64,000 bases of DNA. Origin: Saccharospirillum mangrovi (GTDB lineage: Bacteria; Pseudomonadota; Gammaproteobacteria; Pseudomonadales; Natronospirillaceae). The DNA lies in NCBI RefSeq assembly GCF_003367315.1, contig NZ_CP031415.1:2106001-2170000 (forward strand). The letters are read 5' to 3'. The notes beneath the pieces are model-generated. The model searched no databases. It saw nothing but the letters and a program-made list of their open reading frames with translations, and was not told the origin of the DNA. Of the stretch, positions 35,522 through 44,511 are shown piece by piece; position 1 is the stretch's first letter; each line of letters opens with the position of its first letter. Both the position numbers and the translations under genes were made by a program.

Positions 35522-36783
35522 TAAAGATCCAAATCCATACGGTATAAGTGCCGTTCACCACTCCAAACAGAATCAAAATACACAGACTTTCCGTCTGGAG
35601 AAAAACGAGGATGGAGATCACATCTAGATTCTCCAGAGTAGCGGAAAGGGTGATAAAACTCGCCCAAGTGACGTACCTCTCCAGTTTTCCAATTAGCAAG
35701 CAATAAATGCTGCATTCTAGACTTATCCGGATATGTATCAGTAACAAACCAATCCCCATTAACATGAGGATGACCATCACCATAGGATTTGAGTGCTTCG
35801 GTAGGAGAAAGACTAAAGCGCCCCGATGATACTTGAATCAACCAATATCCGTCTTGACCATTAGGACCACGCAAGTATCCTAATACGGTGTCGTTATCTA
35901 ACCAATAACAATGACTAACCATTCCATAATCAGATAACAAAGCCATTTCAGAAGTTTTCAGATCAATACTCAATAATCGATCAAACCGCCGCCCCTTAAT
36001 CAAATAGCGATGCATAAATATAGCGCGATCACCACTGGGAGATATCATTACATGATTAAATTTGTGAAAAGCAATTTTAAAGTCAGGAATTGACCTTAGT
36101 CGACACGCATTTTCTATACTAACCAACAAACGTGAATTTCCAGTTTTATAATCCACATACCAAAGACCATCACGTTTAATATCCTTTATTTCGACAGCCG
36201 ATAATGTAGGCAAATTTCTATATCCATAATCAGGCCGAAGCGACATTAACCTACGGTAATTTAGTGAAAGGAAAAAAATATTTTTAAATGAATCTTGAAC
36301 AGGATGATCATACTTCGCTATTTGCTTACCAGCAGAAACTGAAAAAACCTTCGCCACATATCGATTTTCCACTTCACAAAAATCATTATATACAAATATA
36401 TTTTCACTTAACCAGTGAGCTCTTGCACCTTGCTGTAAATTAAAGGCCTTAGTTGAAACCAGACTATGAAGGTTTCCTTGTCTATCAAAAACACCTATTT
36501 TAATTTCTCGGCTTTTATATGAAATACTCGATGTACCATGATCTGTTACACAAGCCAGAACCAAACCATTTGTGTTTTCCGGAGATTTATCATAATAACC
36601 AAAAAATGTTCCTGCACTAGCAGGATCGAACCCAAAAAGAGGATATAGAGACTTTCGGATATATTTTTTTTTATTTACCAAAAACACCACTCTTGCGTAT
36701 AAAAATTTTGCAGTGCTCTTTAGCAATGGATATCGAACCAACAAAGATGCTAACTTTCGCTCAACCAAATTATAACGACTCAA
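35521..36783 (-). CDS. Putative beta-propeller protein of the O-antigen cluster
   Basis: A 420-residue protein with no signal peptide or membrane span. The sequence has repeated beta-rich units with TolB/WD40-like features, for instance GTFFGYYDKSPENTNGLVLA near 58-77, FNHVMISPSGDRAIFMHR near 236-253, HCYWLDNDTVLGYLRG near 285-300 and DLHPRFSPDGKSVYFDSVW near 390-408. I know no defined function for such proteins in O-antigen loci; it could be a carbohydrate-modifying lyase-like enzyme, or a scaffold for glycosyltransferases. The start is a TTG overlapping the wzy stop (TTGA), and its stop overlaps the GT2 start, so it is tightly embedded in the operon. Confidence 0.6.
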   Translation of the reverse strand: MSRYNLVERKLASLLVRYPLLKSTAKFLYARVVFLVNKKKYIRKSLYPLFGFDPASAGTFFGYYDKSPENTNGLVLACVTDHGTSSISYKSREIKIGVFDRQGNLHSLVSTKAFNLQQGARAHWLSENIFVYNDFCEVENRYVAKVFSVSAGKQIAKYDHPVQDSFKNIFFLSLNYRRLMSLRPDYGYRNLPTLSAVEIKDIKRDGLWYVDYKTGNSRLLVSIENACRLRSIPDFKIAFHKFNHVMISPSGDRAIFMHRYLIKGRRFDRLLSIDLKTSEMALLSDYGMVSHCYWLDNDTVLGYLRGPNGQDGYWLIQVSSGRFSLSPTEALKSYGDGHPHVNGDWFVTDTYPDKSRMQHLLLANWKTGEVRHLGEFYHPFRYSGESRCDLHPRFSPDGKSVYFDSVWSGERHLYRMDLDL

Positions 36784-37790
36784 TTATCCATCCTCATAAA
36801 TAATCTTTCAATTTGATCAAAATTTAACATATCTTCTTCAATATCCAAAACCGTACCTAAGAAGTTAATGAGTATCAACAAACCAAACATGAATTTAAAT
36901 TGGACTCTAAACTCAAGACCAAATCTATTAATAAAGTTTATCAGCGAAACCAAAATAAATGGCAGCAAAAAATTAACAAACCTAAGATAAATCTCTTGCG
37001 ATATATAAACAATATTAAACAACCAAAATACCGTCACACTTACCATTATCAAAGATAGGAACCAGTCGCGCTGAATCCCAGAAAAAAACATAAGATTAAA
37101 TAACACTACTAAAACCAACACTATCGCCAGGAAATTCGGATAAGCTAAAACATCTAAATTCGAAGAAGAATACTTACCGTACCCGATATACTCAACAACA
37201 ACACCACCTGCAATAGTCGTGAAAACCAAGCCAACAGCGAACACCGCCAACATAATGCGCACACCTAAAATACGCAATGCAATATAATAAAAAACCACTA
37301 ACAAATAAAACAAAGCCGATATGTGGAAAGATGTAGCAATTACTGCCGCAGCAAGCAATCTTCTATAGCTCAACTTCTGAGAAAATAAATCGTTTACAAA
37401 CGCCTGAAGAAATATACCGATCGCCAACCATGTCTGCAAAGCATTTAGTAAACCAATAGCAATGTTCGGAACAAACAAAAAGAAATACAGCCCTAGAAGA
37501 GGCGAATTAACACTATAAAAAAACCTTAAAAGTAGTCCCATAGTAATTATACGAAAAAACAACACTATGGCTTCTGGTGATAAACCTAGCTTTAATAGAA
37601 ATAATACAATTGATGAAAATCCAGGCTCTCGGAAATATTCTCCCGAACCTATTTCACCAATTATCCTTACATAATTAAAATAATCTCGACCAACTTCAGG
37701 ATTGATAGCAACAAAAAAACACAAACACAAAAAAACCATTACATATAAATAAAGTGATGGCAGCCTAACTAATTTTATAGTGCTACTCAT
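36780..37790 (-). CDS. wzy: Wzy-type O-antigen polymerase (EpsG-like)
   Basis: A 336-residue protein with about 9-10 membrane spans. EpsG/Wzy-like features are GRDYFNYVRII near 34-44, REPGFSSIVLFLLKLGLSPE near 54-73 and the segment ATSFHISALFYLLVVFYY near 151-168 with its central His. Such proteins polymerise undecaprenyl-linked repeat units at the periplasmic face. It overlaps the GT2 gene before it (ATGA) and the beta-propeller gene after it. AT-rich codon use is pronounced. Assignment as polymerase rests on topology, EpsG-like motifs and the presence of a separate flippase and ligase. Confidence 0.75.
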   Translation of the reverse strand: MSSTIKLVRLPSLYLYVMVFLCLCFFVAINPEVGRDYFNYVRIIGEIGSGEYFREPGFSSIVLFLLKLGLSPEAIVLFFRIITMGLLLRFFYSVNSPLLGLYFFLFVPNIAIGLLNALQTWLAIGIFLQAFVNDLFSQKLSYRRLLAAAVIATSFHISALFYLLVVFYYIALRILGVRIMLAVFAVGLVFTTIAGGVVVEYIGYGKYSSSNLDVLAYPNFLAIVLVLVVLFNLMFFSGIQRDWFLSLIMVSVTVFWLFNIVYISQEIYLRFVNFLLPFILVSLINFINRFGLEFRVQFKFMFGLLILINFLGTVLDIEEDMLNFDQIERLFMRMDN

Positions 37791-38701
37791 GGCTTATAAA
37801 TAACTCGCTTCATTTTAGCAGTGAACTTTTTATTTAAAAATAACGCCAGAACTGAAGGGGATGGAAATAAAATAAGAGCCAAAAACGATCTAAACCAGTA
37901 TCTAGGCGACCTATTTTTCTTATGCATTTTTGCTAGATATTTTTGATGGTTAGACTCAGCTTGCAATTTCTCAAGGCATCTCAGATGAGCATTTGAAGTA
38001 TTCACCTTTTTAATTTGGCGCAATTTATTAATCGCGACTACATGCTTATCAAAAAGGACATCATTACTTATCGAAGGACTGAGTACATTTTCCGTCCAAC
38101 AAAATGTAATATCCTTTAAGCAAACAAAGTGACCGAAAACAGAACAGCCAAGCCACAATGCATAATCTTGCCGGGCAGGCATTGTCACATCAAATCCACC
38201 AGAGGCCAATACAACTGATGTATTAAGCACAACCCCAGATGTAACTCCAACATAATTCTCGATATAAAGATCGTGCAAAGATACAGTAGACTTTCTTCTA
38301 AAAGCAACATCAACTATTTCGCTAGTTCGCTCAGTTATTATATTTGCAGAAGCTGCGACTCCAACAACATTACCTTTAAAAGAAGCCAATGCCTTTGTAT
38401 AAAAATCTGGAAGTACAAAGTCATCATCATCTAAAAAATGCACATAGTCTGAAGTTACAAGCGAAAGACCTATATTCCTCGCCTCAGGTGCACTATAAAC
38501 ATCAGGCCGTTCCATACAATGTAATTTTCTATTTTTAGCAGCGTAAGTTTTGAATTGCTCATATCCATAACTCGCATTTACACCATTAAATACAACTATA
38601 ATTTTTTTTACGCTACTCTCTTTTGAAACTGACTCAACCGCCCTTTGTAATAGCCACCCTGGCCGAGTGCATGGAATAACCACACTTATTTCATTTTTCA
38701 T
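37787..38701 (-). CDS. GT2 family glycosyltransferase
   Basis: A 304-residue GT-A enzyme starting ISVVIPCTRPGWLLQRAVESV near 5 onward, with ERPDVYSAPEARNIGLSLV near 67-85, the D-x-D motif in VHFLDDDDFVLPDF near 91-104 and MPARQDYALWLGCSVFG near 174-190. The C-terminal 60 residues are basic with a hydrophobic stretch that may associate with the membrane. It adds a sugar to the O-unit on the cytoplasmic face. It overlaps wzy by 4 bases and follows the GT4 gene after 34 bases. Confidence 0.83.
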   Translation of the reverse strand: MKNEISVVIPCTRPGWLLQRAVESVSKESSVKKIIVVFNGVNASYGYEQFKTYAAKNRKLHCMERPDVYSAPEARNIGLSLVTSDYVHFLDDDDFVLPDFYTKALASFKGNVVGVAASANIITERTSEIVDVAFRRKSTVSLHDLYIENYVGVTSGVVLNTSVVLASGGFDVTMPARQDYALWLGCSVFGHFVCLKDITFCWTENVLSPSISNDVLFDKHVVAINKLRQIKKVNTSNAHLRCLEKLQAESNHQKYLAKMHKKNRSPRYWFRSFLALILFPSPSVLALFLNKKFTAKMKRVIYKP

Positions 38702-38735
38702 CTTACATCACTCTAAATTTCTTAAATGAATAAAT

Positions 38736-39977
38736 TTAACTATTCAGACCTACAACATGCGCTATAAATGACTTACTTATCTCCTTACTATCAAAAGAAT
38801 TTCTAACAACGTACCTTGCGTTTTTTGACATCTTGCCCAAATCGTACTTATTATTAAAAATATCATTCAATACGTTTGCTATCATGCGCTCATTTTTCTC
38901 TTCAACAAGAAAACCTGAAACCTCATTCTCTATTAATTCAGGGATACCGCTATGAAAAGTCGAAACAACAATAATCCCTTTCGCCATTGCTTCCATTAAA
39001 GAAACAGGTATACCTTCTTTATCGCCATTTGGAGCCATTACAGAAGGCAATAAAAATACATCCGTTTCATTCAACAGATTATTAACTGCATCAGATGATA
39101 AGTGCCCATGAAAATGAATGTGCTTATTTAAATTTAACCGATTGACCTCTTCGATCAACCTCTCTTTTTCTGGCCCCTCACCAACAATATCGTATTTAAA
39201 GGCTACCCCTAAGCTTCTCAACATACTCATTGCCCTAATTGAATACTTCAATCCTTTTTTAGGGACCAATCTAGCAACAGAGGCAATTGAGATAAGTGAT
39301 TTATAATCTTCGTTTCTCTTTATTGAAGCATTATAGTAATTTAGATCCACACCCATCCGGAATATAGATATCTTATCCGCCACACAACCTAGCTCTAATA
39401 GCTTTTCTTTCCAATAGTTGCTTATTGGACATATTGAACTTGATATTCTAAAGAGTCGTCTATATTGATTTTTATATCTTTTAATAATGTTATCTACTGA
39501 TATTTCATAGCCATGGAATATAGCAATCAATTTAGAATCAATTACACCCAAATCAATCAAATTAGCTGCAATTGTTGCCGTTGTCCCGAAATGACAGATA
39601 ATCACGTCAGGTGGGCTTTGAAAGATATTGTTTGCCCGCTTCGTTATAGATGGCAACAATAAACTAATACTATCAATTCCATACTTAAAAAAGTTTAACG
39701 ACTTGGCGGTTTTTAAATTAAAGATACCAGCACAAACACTTTTCAATCTTTTCCAAAGTCTAATATATTTTTTTTGACTTAAACTCTCATCAGTTAAGTA
39801 TGTGGTATAGTCATCCATTCCGTATAAAGAATATTTTTTATGACCAGCCCCTAACCCTCCTCGAATTATTGATACAATTTCAACATCCACACCACCATCA
39901 ATAAAATCGGCAATCTGGTTAACTACAAACGTTTCTGATGGTACCGGAAATTGACGTAAGAAAAACACGACCTTCAT
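38736..39977 (-). CDS. GT4 family glycosyltransferase
   Basis: A 413-residue GT-B enzyme. It starts MKVVFFLRQFPVPSETFV and shows CHFGTTATIAANL near 131-143, FHGYEISVDNII near 155-166, SVARLVPKKGLKYSIRAM near 234-251, IVGEGPEKERLIEE near 263-276 and KEGIPVSLMEAMAKGIIVVS near 321-340, with the Glu pair of the donor site. The ATG at 39977 is preferred to a codon 17 residues upstream because the conserved N-terminus begins there. It resembles the GT4 gene at 29.5 kb in layout. It is the first gene after the IS remnant. Confidence 0.86.
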   Translation of the reverse strand: MKVVFFLRQFPVPSETFVVNQIADFIDGGVDVEIVSIIRGGLGAGHKKYSLYGMDDYTTYLTDESLSQKKYIRLWKRLKSVCAGIFNLKTAKSLNFFKYGIDSISLLLPSITKRANNIFQSPPDVIICHFGTTATIAANLIDLGVIDSKLIAIFHGYEISVDNIIKRYKNQYRRLFRISSSICPISNYWKEKLLELGCVADKISIFRMGVDLNYYNASIKRNEDYKSLISIASVARLVPKKGLKYSIRAMSMLRSLGVAFKYDIVGEGPEKERLIEEVNRLNLNKHIHFHGHLSSDAVNNLLNETDVFLLPSVMAPNGDKEGIPVSLMEAMAKGIIVVSTFHSGIPELIENEVSGFLVEEKNERMIANVLNDIFNNKYDLGKMSKNARYVVRNSFDSKEISKSFIAHVVGLNS

Positions 39978-40315
39978 ATAACTAGCCCACACCCTCTTTG
40001 CATCGTGATCGACCAACCATATATGCAAATTTATTTTAAAATATTAAGTTTAATAATTTTCCAGGAAAGCGTTGAAAAAATCCATCCAGAAGACCTACCA
40101 TTAGTGCTGAAACGGGAAGAATAAAATTTCGGAATAAGTATCGACGACAATTTGCAGTGCTTTGCTGGACAACTATATTTATGTCATTATAAAAAATCTC
40201 AATTATCGACACAATGCCTTATATAAATGCTAAAAGCAGGGACATATATTCAATAAACATCTCAGATATTAATTTCTCTATTTATTAAATTTTCTCGTAT
40301 GGTTTACCCCAAGAT
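39978..40315. other. AT-rich intergenic stretch, nothing recognised
   Basis: This 340-base stretch between the GT4 gene and the IS remnant is very AT-rich. No open frame with a recognisable product, no clear terminator and no convincing promoter was found, though it must carry whatever leader the GT4 gene has if the IS remnant breaks the operon. Confidence 0.5.
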
Positions 40316-41280
40316 TCACTCCAACGGCGCTCTAGTAATGTCCGTTGCGTTTGTATCTTTTATCGCTTTTCGAACTGTCGCTTCATACTCCAATTGTGCT
40401 TGATAACAATGCGATAAATAACGTTGACATACAATGCATTCCCATCGCCAATGATTGATCTCTTGCCGAACGTTGGCAATATCTTACAATCAATGTCTAC
40501 TGAAACATTCGTCCCGAAATTTCCCATTGAAGCTCTCAATATAGATATTTTGCGCGGGCCTTCCCGAATTGAACGGTTTCAGCTCGACGCCGTGACATAC
40601 GCCCATTGACCCAAAGCTTTACCCTTATAATCTGGGCCTTGATAGGTTCCGATCAACTTCGGAAACCCCCTGAATGCAGCACAAGCATCGAGCGTTCGAA
40701 CGACCTGATCATCTGAGATGCCTATGACAACGGAGATATCCAGACGTCCACGTAGAACTCATCCACAATCGCCAGGCTTACTGAATCAGCAGCCAGTGGC
40801 AACCACTTCCATTACAATCATCCATCGACCATTTGTGGTTAAGCGCTTCTAGTAACATCAGCGGCTTTCGTTAATCCATTGCGTCTTGATGAAGCAGAGC
40901 TGGCGAACTGCAATTCCGGTTTTGCGGTAGAATTGGTAATCCTTCATATAATTCACGTCCGCCCCTCACAGCACACCATTTGATGGACACGCAGGCAATC
41001 AAACCTGCAACGTTTATAGGCAATGGATTGGATGCGACCCGACAATACCCGACCCTATACAACCAACGTGGTCGAATACCTTAAAGTAGCGTCAGATAAC
41101 CCGACAAGTGGATAAGCTTTGCGCTCAGATACCGACGTCTGTACGGCTACGGAGCACAAAGCGTCAGTTCTCGACGGTCAGTAGCACGACCAACAGAACT
41201 ATGGCATTCAGCATAGGTTCGACTAGCTGTTTCAAACCGGGCGTTCTTGTCCTCTAGCGCTTAAAATGTAACAAATCTCG
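40316..41280 (-). pseudogene. Decayed IS3-family transposase (orfA/orfB remnant)
   Basis: Translating the minus strand in shifting frames gives IS3-type transposase pieces in the right order: LKQLVEPML near 41235 (OrfA end), SERKAYPLVGLS near 41120, VNYMKDYQFYRKTGIAVRQ near 40955-40900, NHKWSMDD near 40835, VVRTLDACAAFRGFPK near 40700 and GVELKPFNSGRPAQNIYIE with SFNGKFRDECF at about 40590-40505. The last is the conserved region around the third residue of the DDE triad. Several frameshifts and stops show that it is dead. No clear terminal inverted repeats or target duplication were found. It lies inside the O-antigen operon. Confidence 0.82.
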
Positions 41281-41477
41281 AGAATTCAAGGTCGCCGTGC
41301 TACTTCATCGCTCCATATGTTGATGAACACTACTTGGATCACTTTAGATTAGAAAGAGGGGGCAGGTCGTCAATGATTTGATGTATCAAATAAAATCTCA
41401 GTCAATTAATAAATCCATCTCAATCAAATCAAATTGTTTTAGAGAAATTCATTAATGTGTCCGAATAGACACAGGTA
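41281..41477. other. Spacer between the IS remnant and the pyruvyltransferase gene
   Basis: About 200 bases without a gene. It becomes AT-rich towards the pyruvyltransferase end. No terminator with a stable stem was seen, nor a clear IS end. Confidence 0.4.
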
Positions 41478-42554
41478 TCATAGCAATCCTAATTGATTCG
41501 GTAACTTATCAAAATATTTTTCACAAAAATCAGGGCTTTCTAATAAGTTATCTGTCAACACTTGATGAAGTTTTTGATCTATTTGATCAGGTGAAGGTGA
41601 AAAAGCCACAAAACTGGTTGAATTAAACCAATCCATTGCAGATGTTAATTTATGGTCCACTGTTTTGAGAACCACCGCAGGACGCTTTGCGATTACTGAA
41701 AAAATCAAACCGTGAAATCGATCTGTTACAACAGCTTCGTGCTCTAATACATCGAAAATGAACTCTTTAATAATTTCAATTCTATTTTCTGAGTTTATAG
41801 GCTTGGAAAGAGTTGTATCAGTGAGCAAGGTCTTTTCACCTAAACTTTTAGCGATGCTCTGACGATCTTCAACAGATAGGACCGACTCATCATCGACTCT
41901 TAAGCACGCTAAAATTTCTCCTTTTTTTGATGAAATGTCAGACATACCAAGGTCTTCTAATTTTAGCGAAAGTACAAAATCCGGTACAACTAGAACCTGA
42001 GCTTTAGGAAAAATTCTTTCGGCTAAAAGGCCACTCTCTTTGTCTCGCCCAATGATTGTTAAATTTGGATGACCGGCATATATTTCTTGTGAAATAGACT
42101 GCTGTTTTTGACCTTCAGCTGTATCGCTAAAAAATATAGTCTGGGGAAGTGAAATAATTCTATTTTGGTGAAAGTTATTTATCATCAACCTCCGGCCCGT
42201 TTCAGACCAAATACCTCTATCCCCCATGTTTCCTCCAGAATGAAGGAAAATAAGATCATCTGGAGCGATCAATTTCTTTAACAGACGCTGCCCGTAGATA
42301 ACTTCATTTTTATCTACCTCTAAGACGGAGTAATCTGGGAAATGCTTTTTAAACCACAGCTCAATTGCCACTACCTGCGCATGATCTCCAATATTCGCCA
42401 GTTGAGGCGTAGGCGTTAAAGCGTAAATAATCCTTTTGCCGATTTTTAAATTACGAACTCGCAAATTTAATCGATAAATTGCCAGCCATTTCCTATAAAA
42501 TTCTCGCAACATTCGAAGCGTATTAAAAAGAAAACTTGGTAAATATTTCTTCAT
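41478..42554 (-). CDS. Polysaccharide pyruvyltransferase family protein
   Basis: A 358-residue protein. The family motifs are ANIGDHAQVVAIELW near 53-67, LHSGGNMGDRGIWSETGR near 104-121 and VVTDRFHGLIFSVIAKRPAVV near 273-293, containing the Arg-x-His-Gly element. It is closer to the ExoV/PssM pyruvyltransferases than the copy at 26.2 kb. It should transfer pyruvate from PEP to a sugar hydroxyl pair or an alternative group in the O-unit, making the polymer acidic. It is downstream of the MenD-like gene with a 46-base gap. The acceptor sugar is unknown. Confidence 0.8.
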   Translation of the reverse strand: MKKYLPSFLFNTLRMLREFYRKWLAIYRLNLRVRNLKIGKRIIYALTPTPQLANIGDHAQVVAIELWFKKHFPDYSVLEVDKNEVIYGQRLLKKLIAPDDLIFLHSGGNMGDRGIWSETGRRLMINNFHQNRIISLPQTIFFSDTAEGQKQQSISQEIYAGHPNLTIIGRDKESGLLAERIFPKAQVLVVPDFVLSLKLEDLGMSDISSKKGEILACLRVDDESVLSVEDRQSIAKSLGEKTLLTDTTLSKPINSENRIEIIKEFIFDVLEHEAVVTDRFHGLIFSVIAKRPAVVLKTVDHKLTSAMDWFNSTSFVAFSPSPDQIDQKLHQVLTDNLLESPDFCEKYFDKLPNQLGLL

Positions 42555-42600
42555 ATTATCACTAAAACCTTACACGAGGACATACTAAGTCGTCGGATAG

Positions 42601-44337
42601 TTAACCAATGATCTTTTTTATGGTTTTTATTTGTTTATCACTAAGGAGACGGCGCGCTGCTACTTTAACAGATTTTTTACTGTCTCTGCTTACATTTCTA
42701 ATCATATCTAACGCCAAACTTTCATCATCACCATTTGTGAATACTTCAAAAACCATTGATTCATCAGATGCACCCTTCACTACAAACTCTTGATACACCG
42801 AATCAAACTCTTCTTTAGATGAAGCACTAATATACTTAAGTCCCAAATCTTGAGCATAGTTTTTTACTAGCGTTGGTGACTTATTGCCAAAGTGCCCTAG
42901 CGCACAGATAAAATCGTCAGCTTGCTCTTCAAAATGTCCAACCAAACCATCTGTGCGTCGCATCTCGAACCCTTTTCCATTATTAACTACCATAAGCCGT
43001 AAATTATTTCCGACATGTCGGTTACCCAATGCATTCATATCGTAGAAAAAGGAAAGGTCACCGATTACACCAAAAAATGTTTTCTTTTGATTGGCCAAGG
43101 ACGCTCCTATAAGGCTTGAAAGTGAGCCATCTATGCCAAACCCCCCGACATTTGCTGTAGAGGTAACTGATTGGGGAAGGTCAAAGAAGTTCCAGCTACG
43201 TAGACTATTCAGAATTCCAAAATGAATCACAGAACCTTCCGGAATTAAGTGCGCCATCCGGGATGCTACCCAGACATTAGAAAAAGGGATATTAGGAACA
43301 CTATTCCGAATTTCCTCTAAGCGCTTCTGACATCGTTTTAAGCTGCCATCGGATGGGGCTTTAGATTTATCGGTATAACGTTCAAAAAATGTTTTTTCAT
43401 CCATCTCAAAAATATATTTTAGCTTTTTGAAAGTATCACGAAGCTCGCCATCAGGACTTACACGCCAAACTTCTTTTCCGACCATCGGAATACTTGCATA
43501 GTCACCAGTTACTTCACCTATGTGGATTGTAATATCAGGTTTGTCCTCACTCATATCTCCTTTCATTTGACTGGCGGCTAGTGCATACCCCACTCGATAT
43601 TTTCCATTAAAACTGCTAGTATGATCACAAAAAACTACTGCATCGTTTGCAGCACAGAATTGGTCAATTGCATCTATTTCTTCTGATGTAAATTGTCTGT
43701 GAGCACCAACGAATATCCCAACTTTGCCATTTATCTCTGGAAATTCATCCACAACGGTAAATCGATCCATAACCCTGCAAGTTGGTAGTTTTTTTGTATC
43801 ATAATTTTTACTGTAGCGTGTTGGCAAATTAATATGGACGGGACCACCACCACCACGTTTTAGCTCTAATATAGCTTGATTGACTTTAACCTCACAATCC
43901 CAAAAGTCGTCTTCGTCCTTTACTATTGGGAGCGTTACACTAAGTCGTTGGGTGTCGTTGGGCTTCTTACTTCTATCAATTATCTGGCCAATATTATGAC
44001 CCACTAGCCCAGTTGCTTGCGTAGATGTAATCGATAACACAGGCAATTTACGATAATACGCTTCAGTCATCCCAGGCATATAATTACGAGAAGCGGTTGC
44101 ACCTGTGCAGCTAATTACGACCGGCTCACCAGTTTCATGCGCCATACCGCAAGCCATGTAAGCTGCAGACCGTTCATCAACGGCCGAATAGAGTTTAAAA
44201 AACGGATCTTGCTGAACGCTTGCAACGAACGCTACATTAGTGGTTCCTGGCGAGACTATAACCTTACTAATCCCGTTCGCTTTTAAAAGCGAAATGATGA
44301 TAAGGACATTTTTTTCGTCAGTATAAAGCTTACTCAT
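42601..44337 (-). CDS. MenD-like thiamine diphosphate-dependent enzyme
   Basis: A 578-residue ThDP enzyme with the three-domain MenD/decarboxylase layout. The N-terminal PYR domain has VSPGTTNVAF near 28-37 and the cofactor-activating Glu in SAVDERSAAYMACGMA near 51-66. The C-terminal PP domain has FGIDGSLSS near 398-406 and the ThDP/Mg motif GDLSFFYDMNALGN ... VVNNGKG near 423-456. Compared with MenD, the Arg of NRGASGIDG is replaced by Val (NVGGFGIDG), so the 2-oxoglutarate pocket appears changed. It is probably not a menaquinone enzyme; a role in making an unusual O-antigen sugar or side group is inferred from its neighbours, the SDR and pyruvyltransferase. Confidence 0.75.
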   Translation of the reverse strand: MSKLYTDEKNVLIIISLLKANGISKVIVSPGTTNVAFVASVQQDPFFKLYSAVDERSAAYMACGMAHETGEPVVISCTGATASRNYMPGMTEAYYRKLPVLSITSTQATGLVGHNIGQIIDRSKKPNDTQRLSVTLPIVKDEDDFWDCEVKVNQAILELKRGGGGPVHINLPTRYSKNYDTKKLPTCRVMDRFTVVDEFPEINGKVGIFVGAHRQFTSEEIDAIDQFCAANDAVVFCDHTSSFNGKYRVGYALAASQMKGDMSEDKPDITIHIGEVTGDYASIPMVGKEVWRVSPDGELRDTFKKLKYIFEMDEKTFFERYTDKSKAPSDGSLKRCQKRLEEIRNSVPNIPFSNVWVASRMAHLIPEGSVIHFGILNSLRSWNFFDLPQSVTSTANVGGFGIDGSLSSLIGASLANQKKTFFGVIGDLSFFYDMNALGNRHVGNNLRLMVVNNGKGFEMRRTDGLVGHFEEQADDFICALGHFGNKSPTLVKNYAQDLGLKYISASSKEEFDSVYQEFVVKGASDESMVFEVFTNGDDESLALDMIRNVSRDSKKSVKVAARRLLSDKQIKTIKKIIG

Positions 44338-44511
44338 AATTTCACCCAGCGAATTGCTTAAATTTAATAAATCGAAAATTAAAAATTTTATTATCTATTT
44401 AAAGCTAACAAGCTCTTTCAGGTTTGCCATTTCTCCACTTTGTTGGACTTTTCCGCCAATCACTGGCAGCAGGCTGCGGTTTTCCAACAAATTCAATTCA
44501 TAATAGGTAAT

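Noticed and set aside
40424-40609. A 61-codon plus-strand frame in the gap upstream of the GT4 gene
   Set aside because: It is antisense to the IS3 transposase remnant and has no features of its own.
40871-41062. A 63-codon minus-strand frame
   Set aside because: It is part of the decayed IS3 orfB read partly in the wrong frame, not a separate gene.
44430-44490. A possible hairpin between the SDR and MenD-like genes
   Set aside because: Only a few GC pairs could be matched and no T run follows, so a terminator is not supported.
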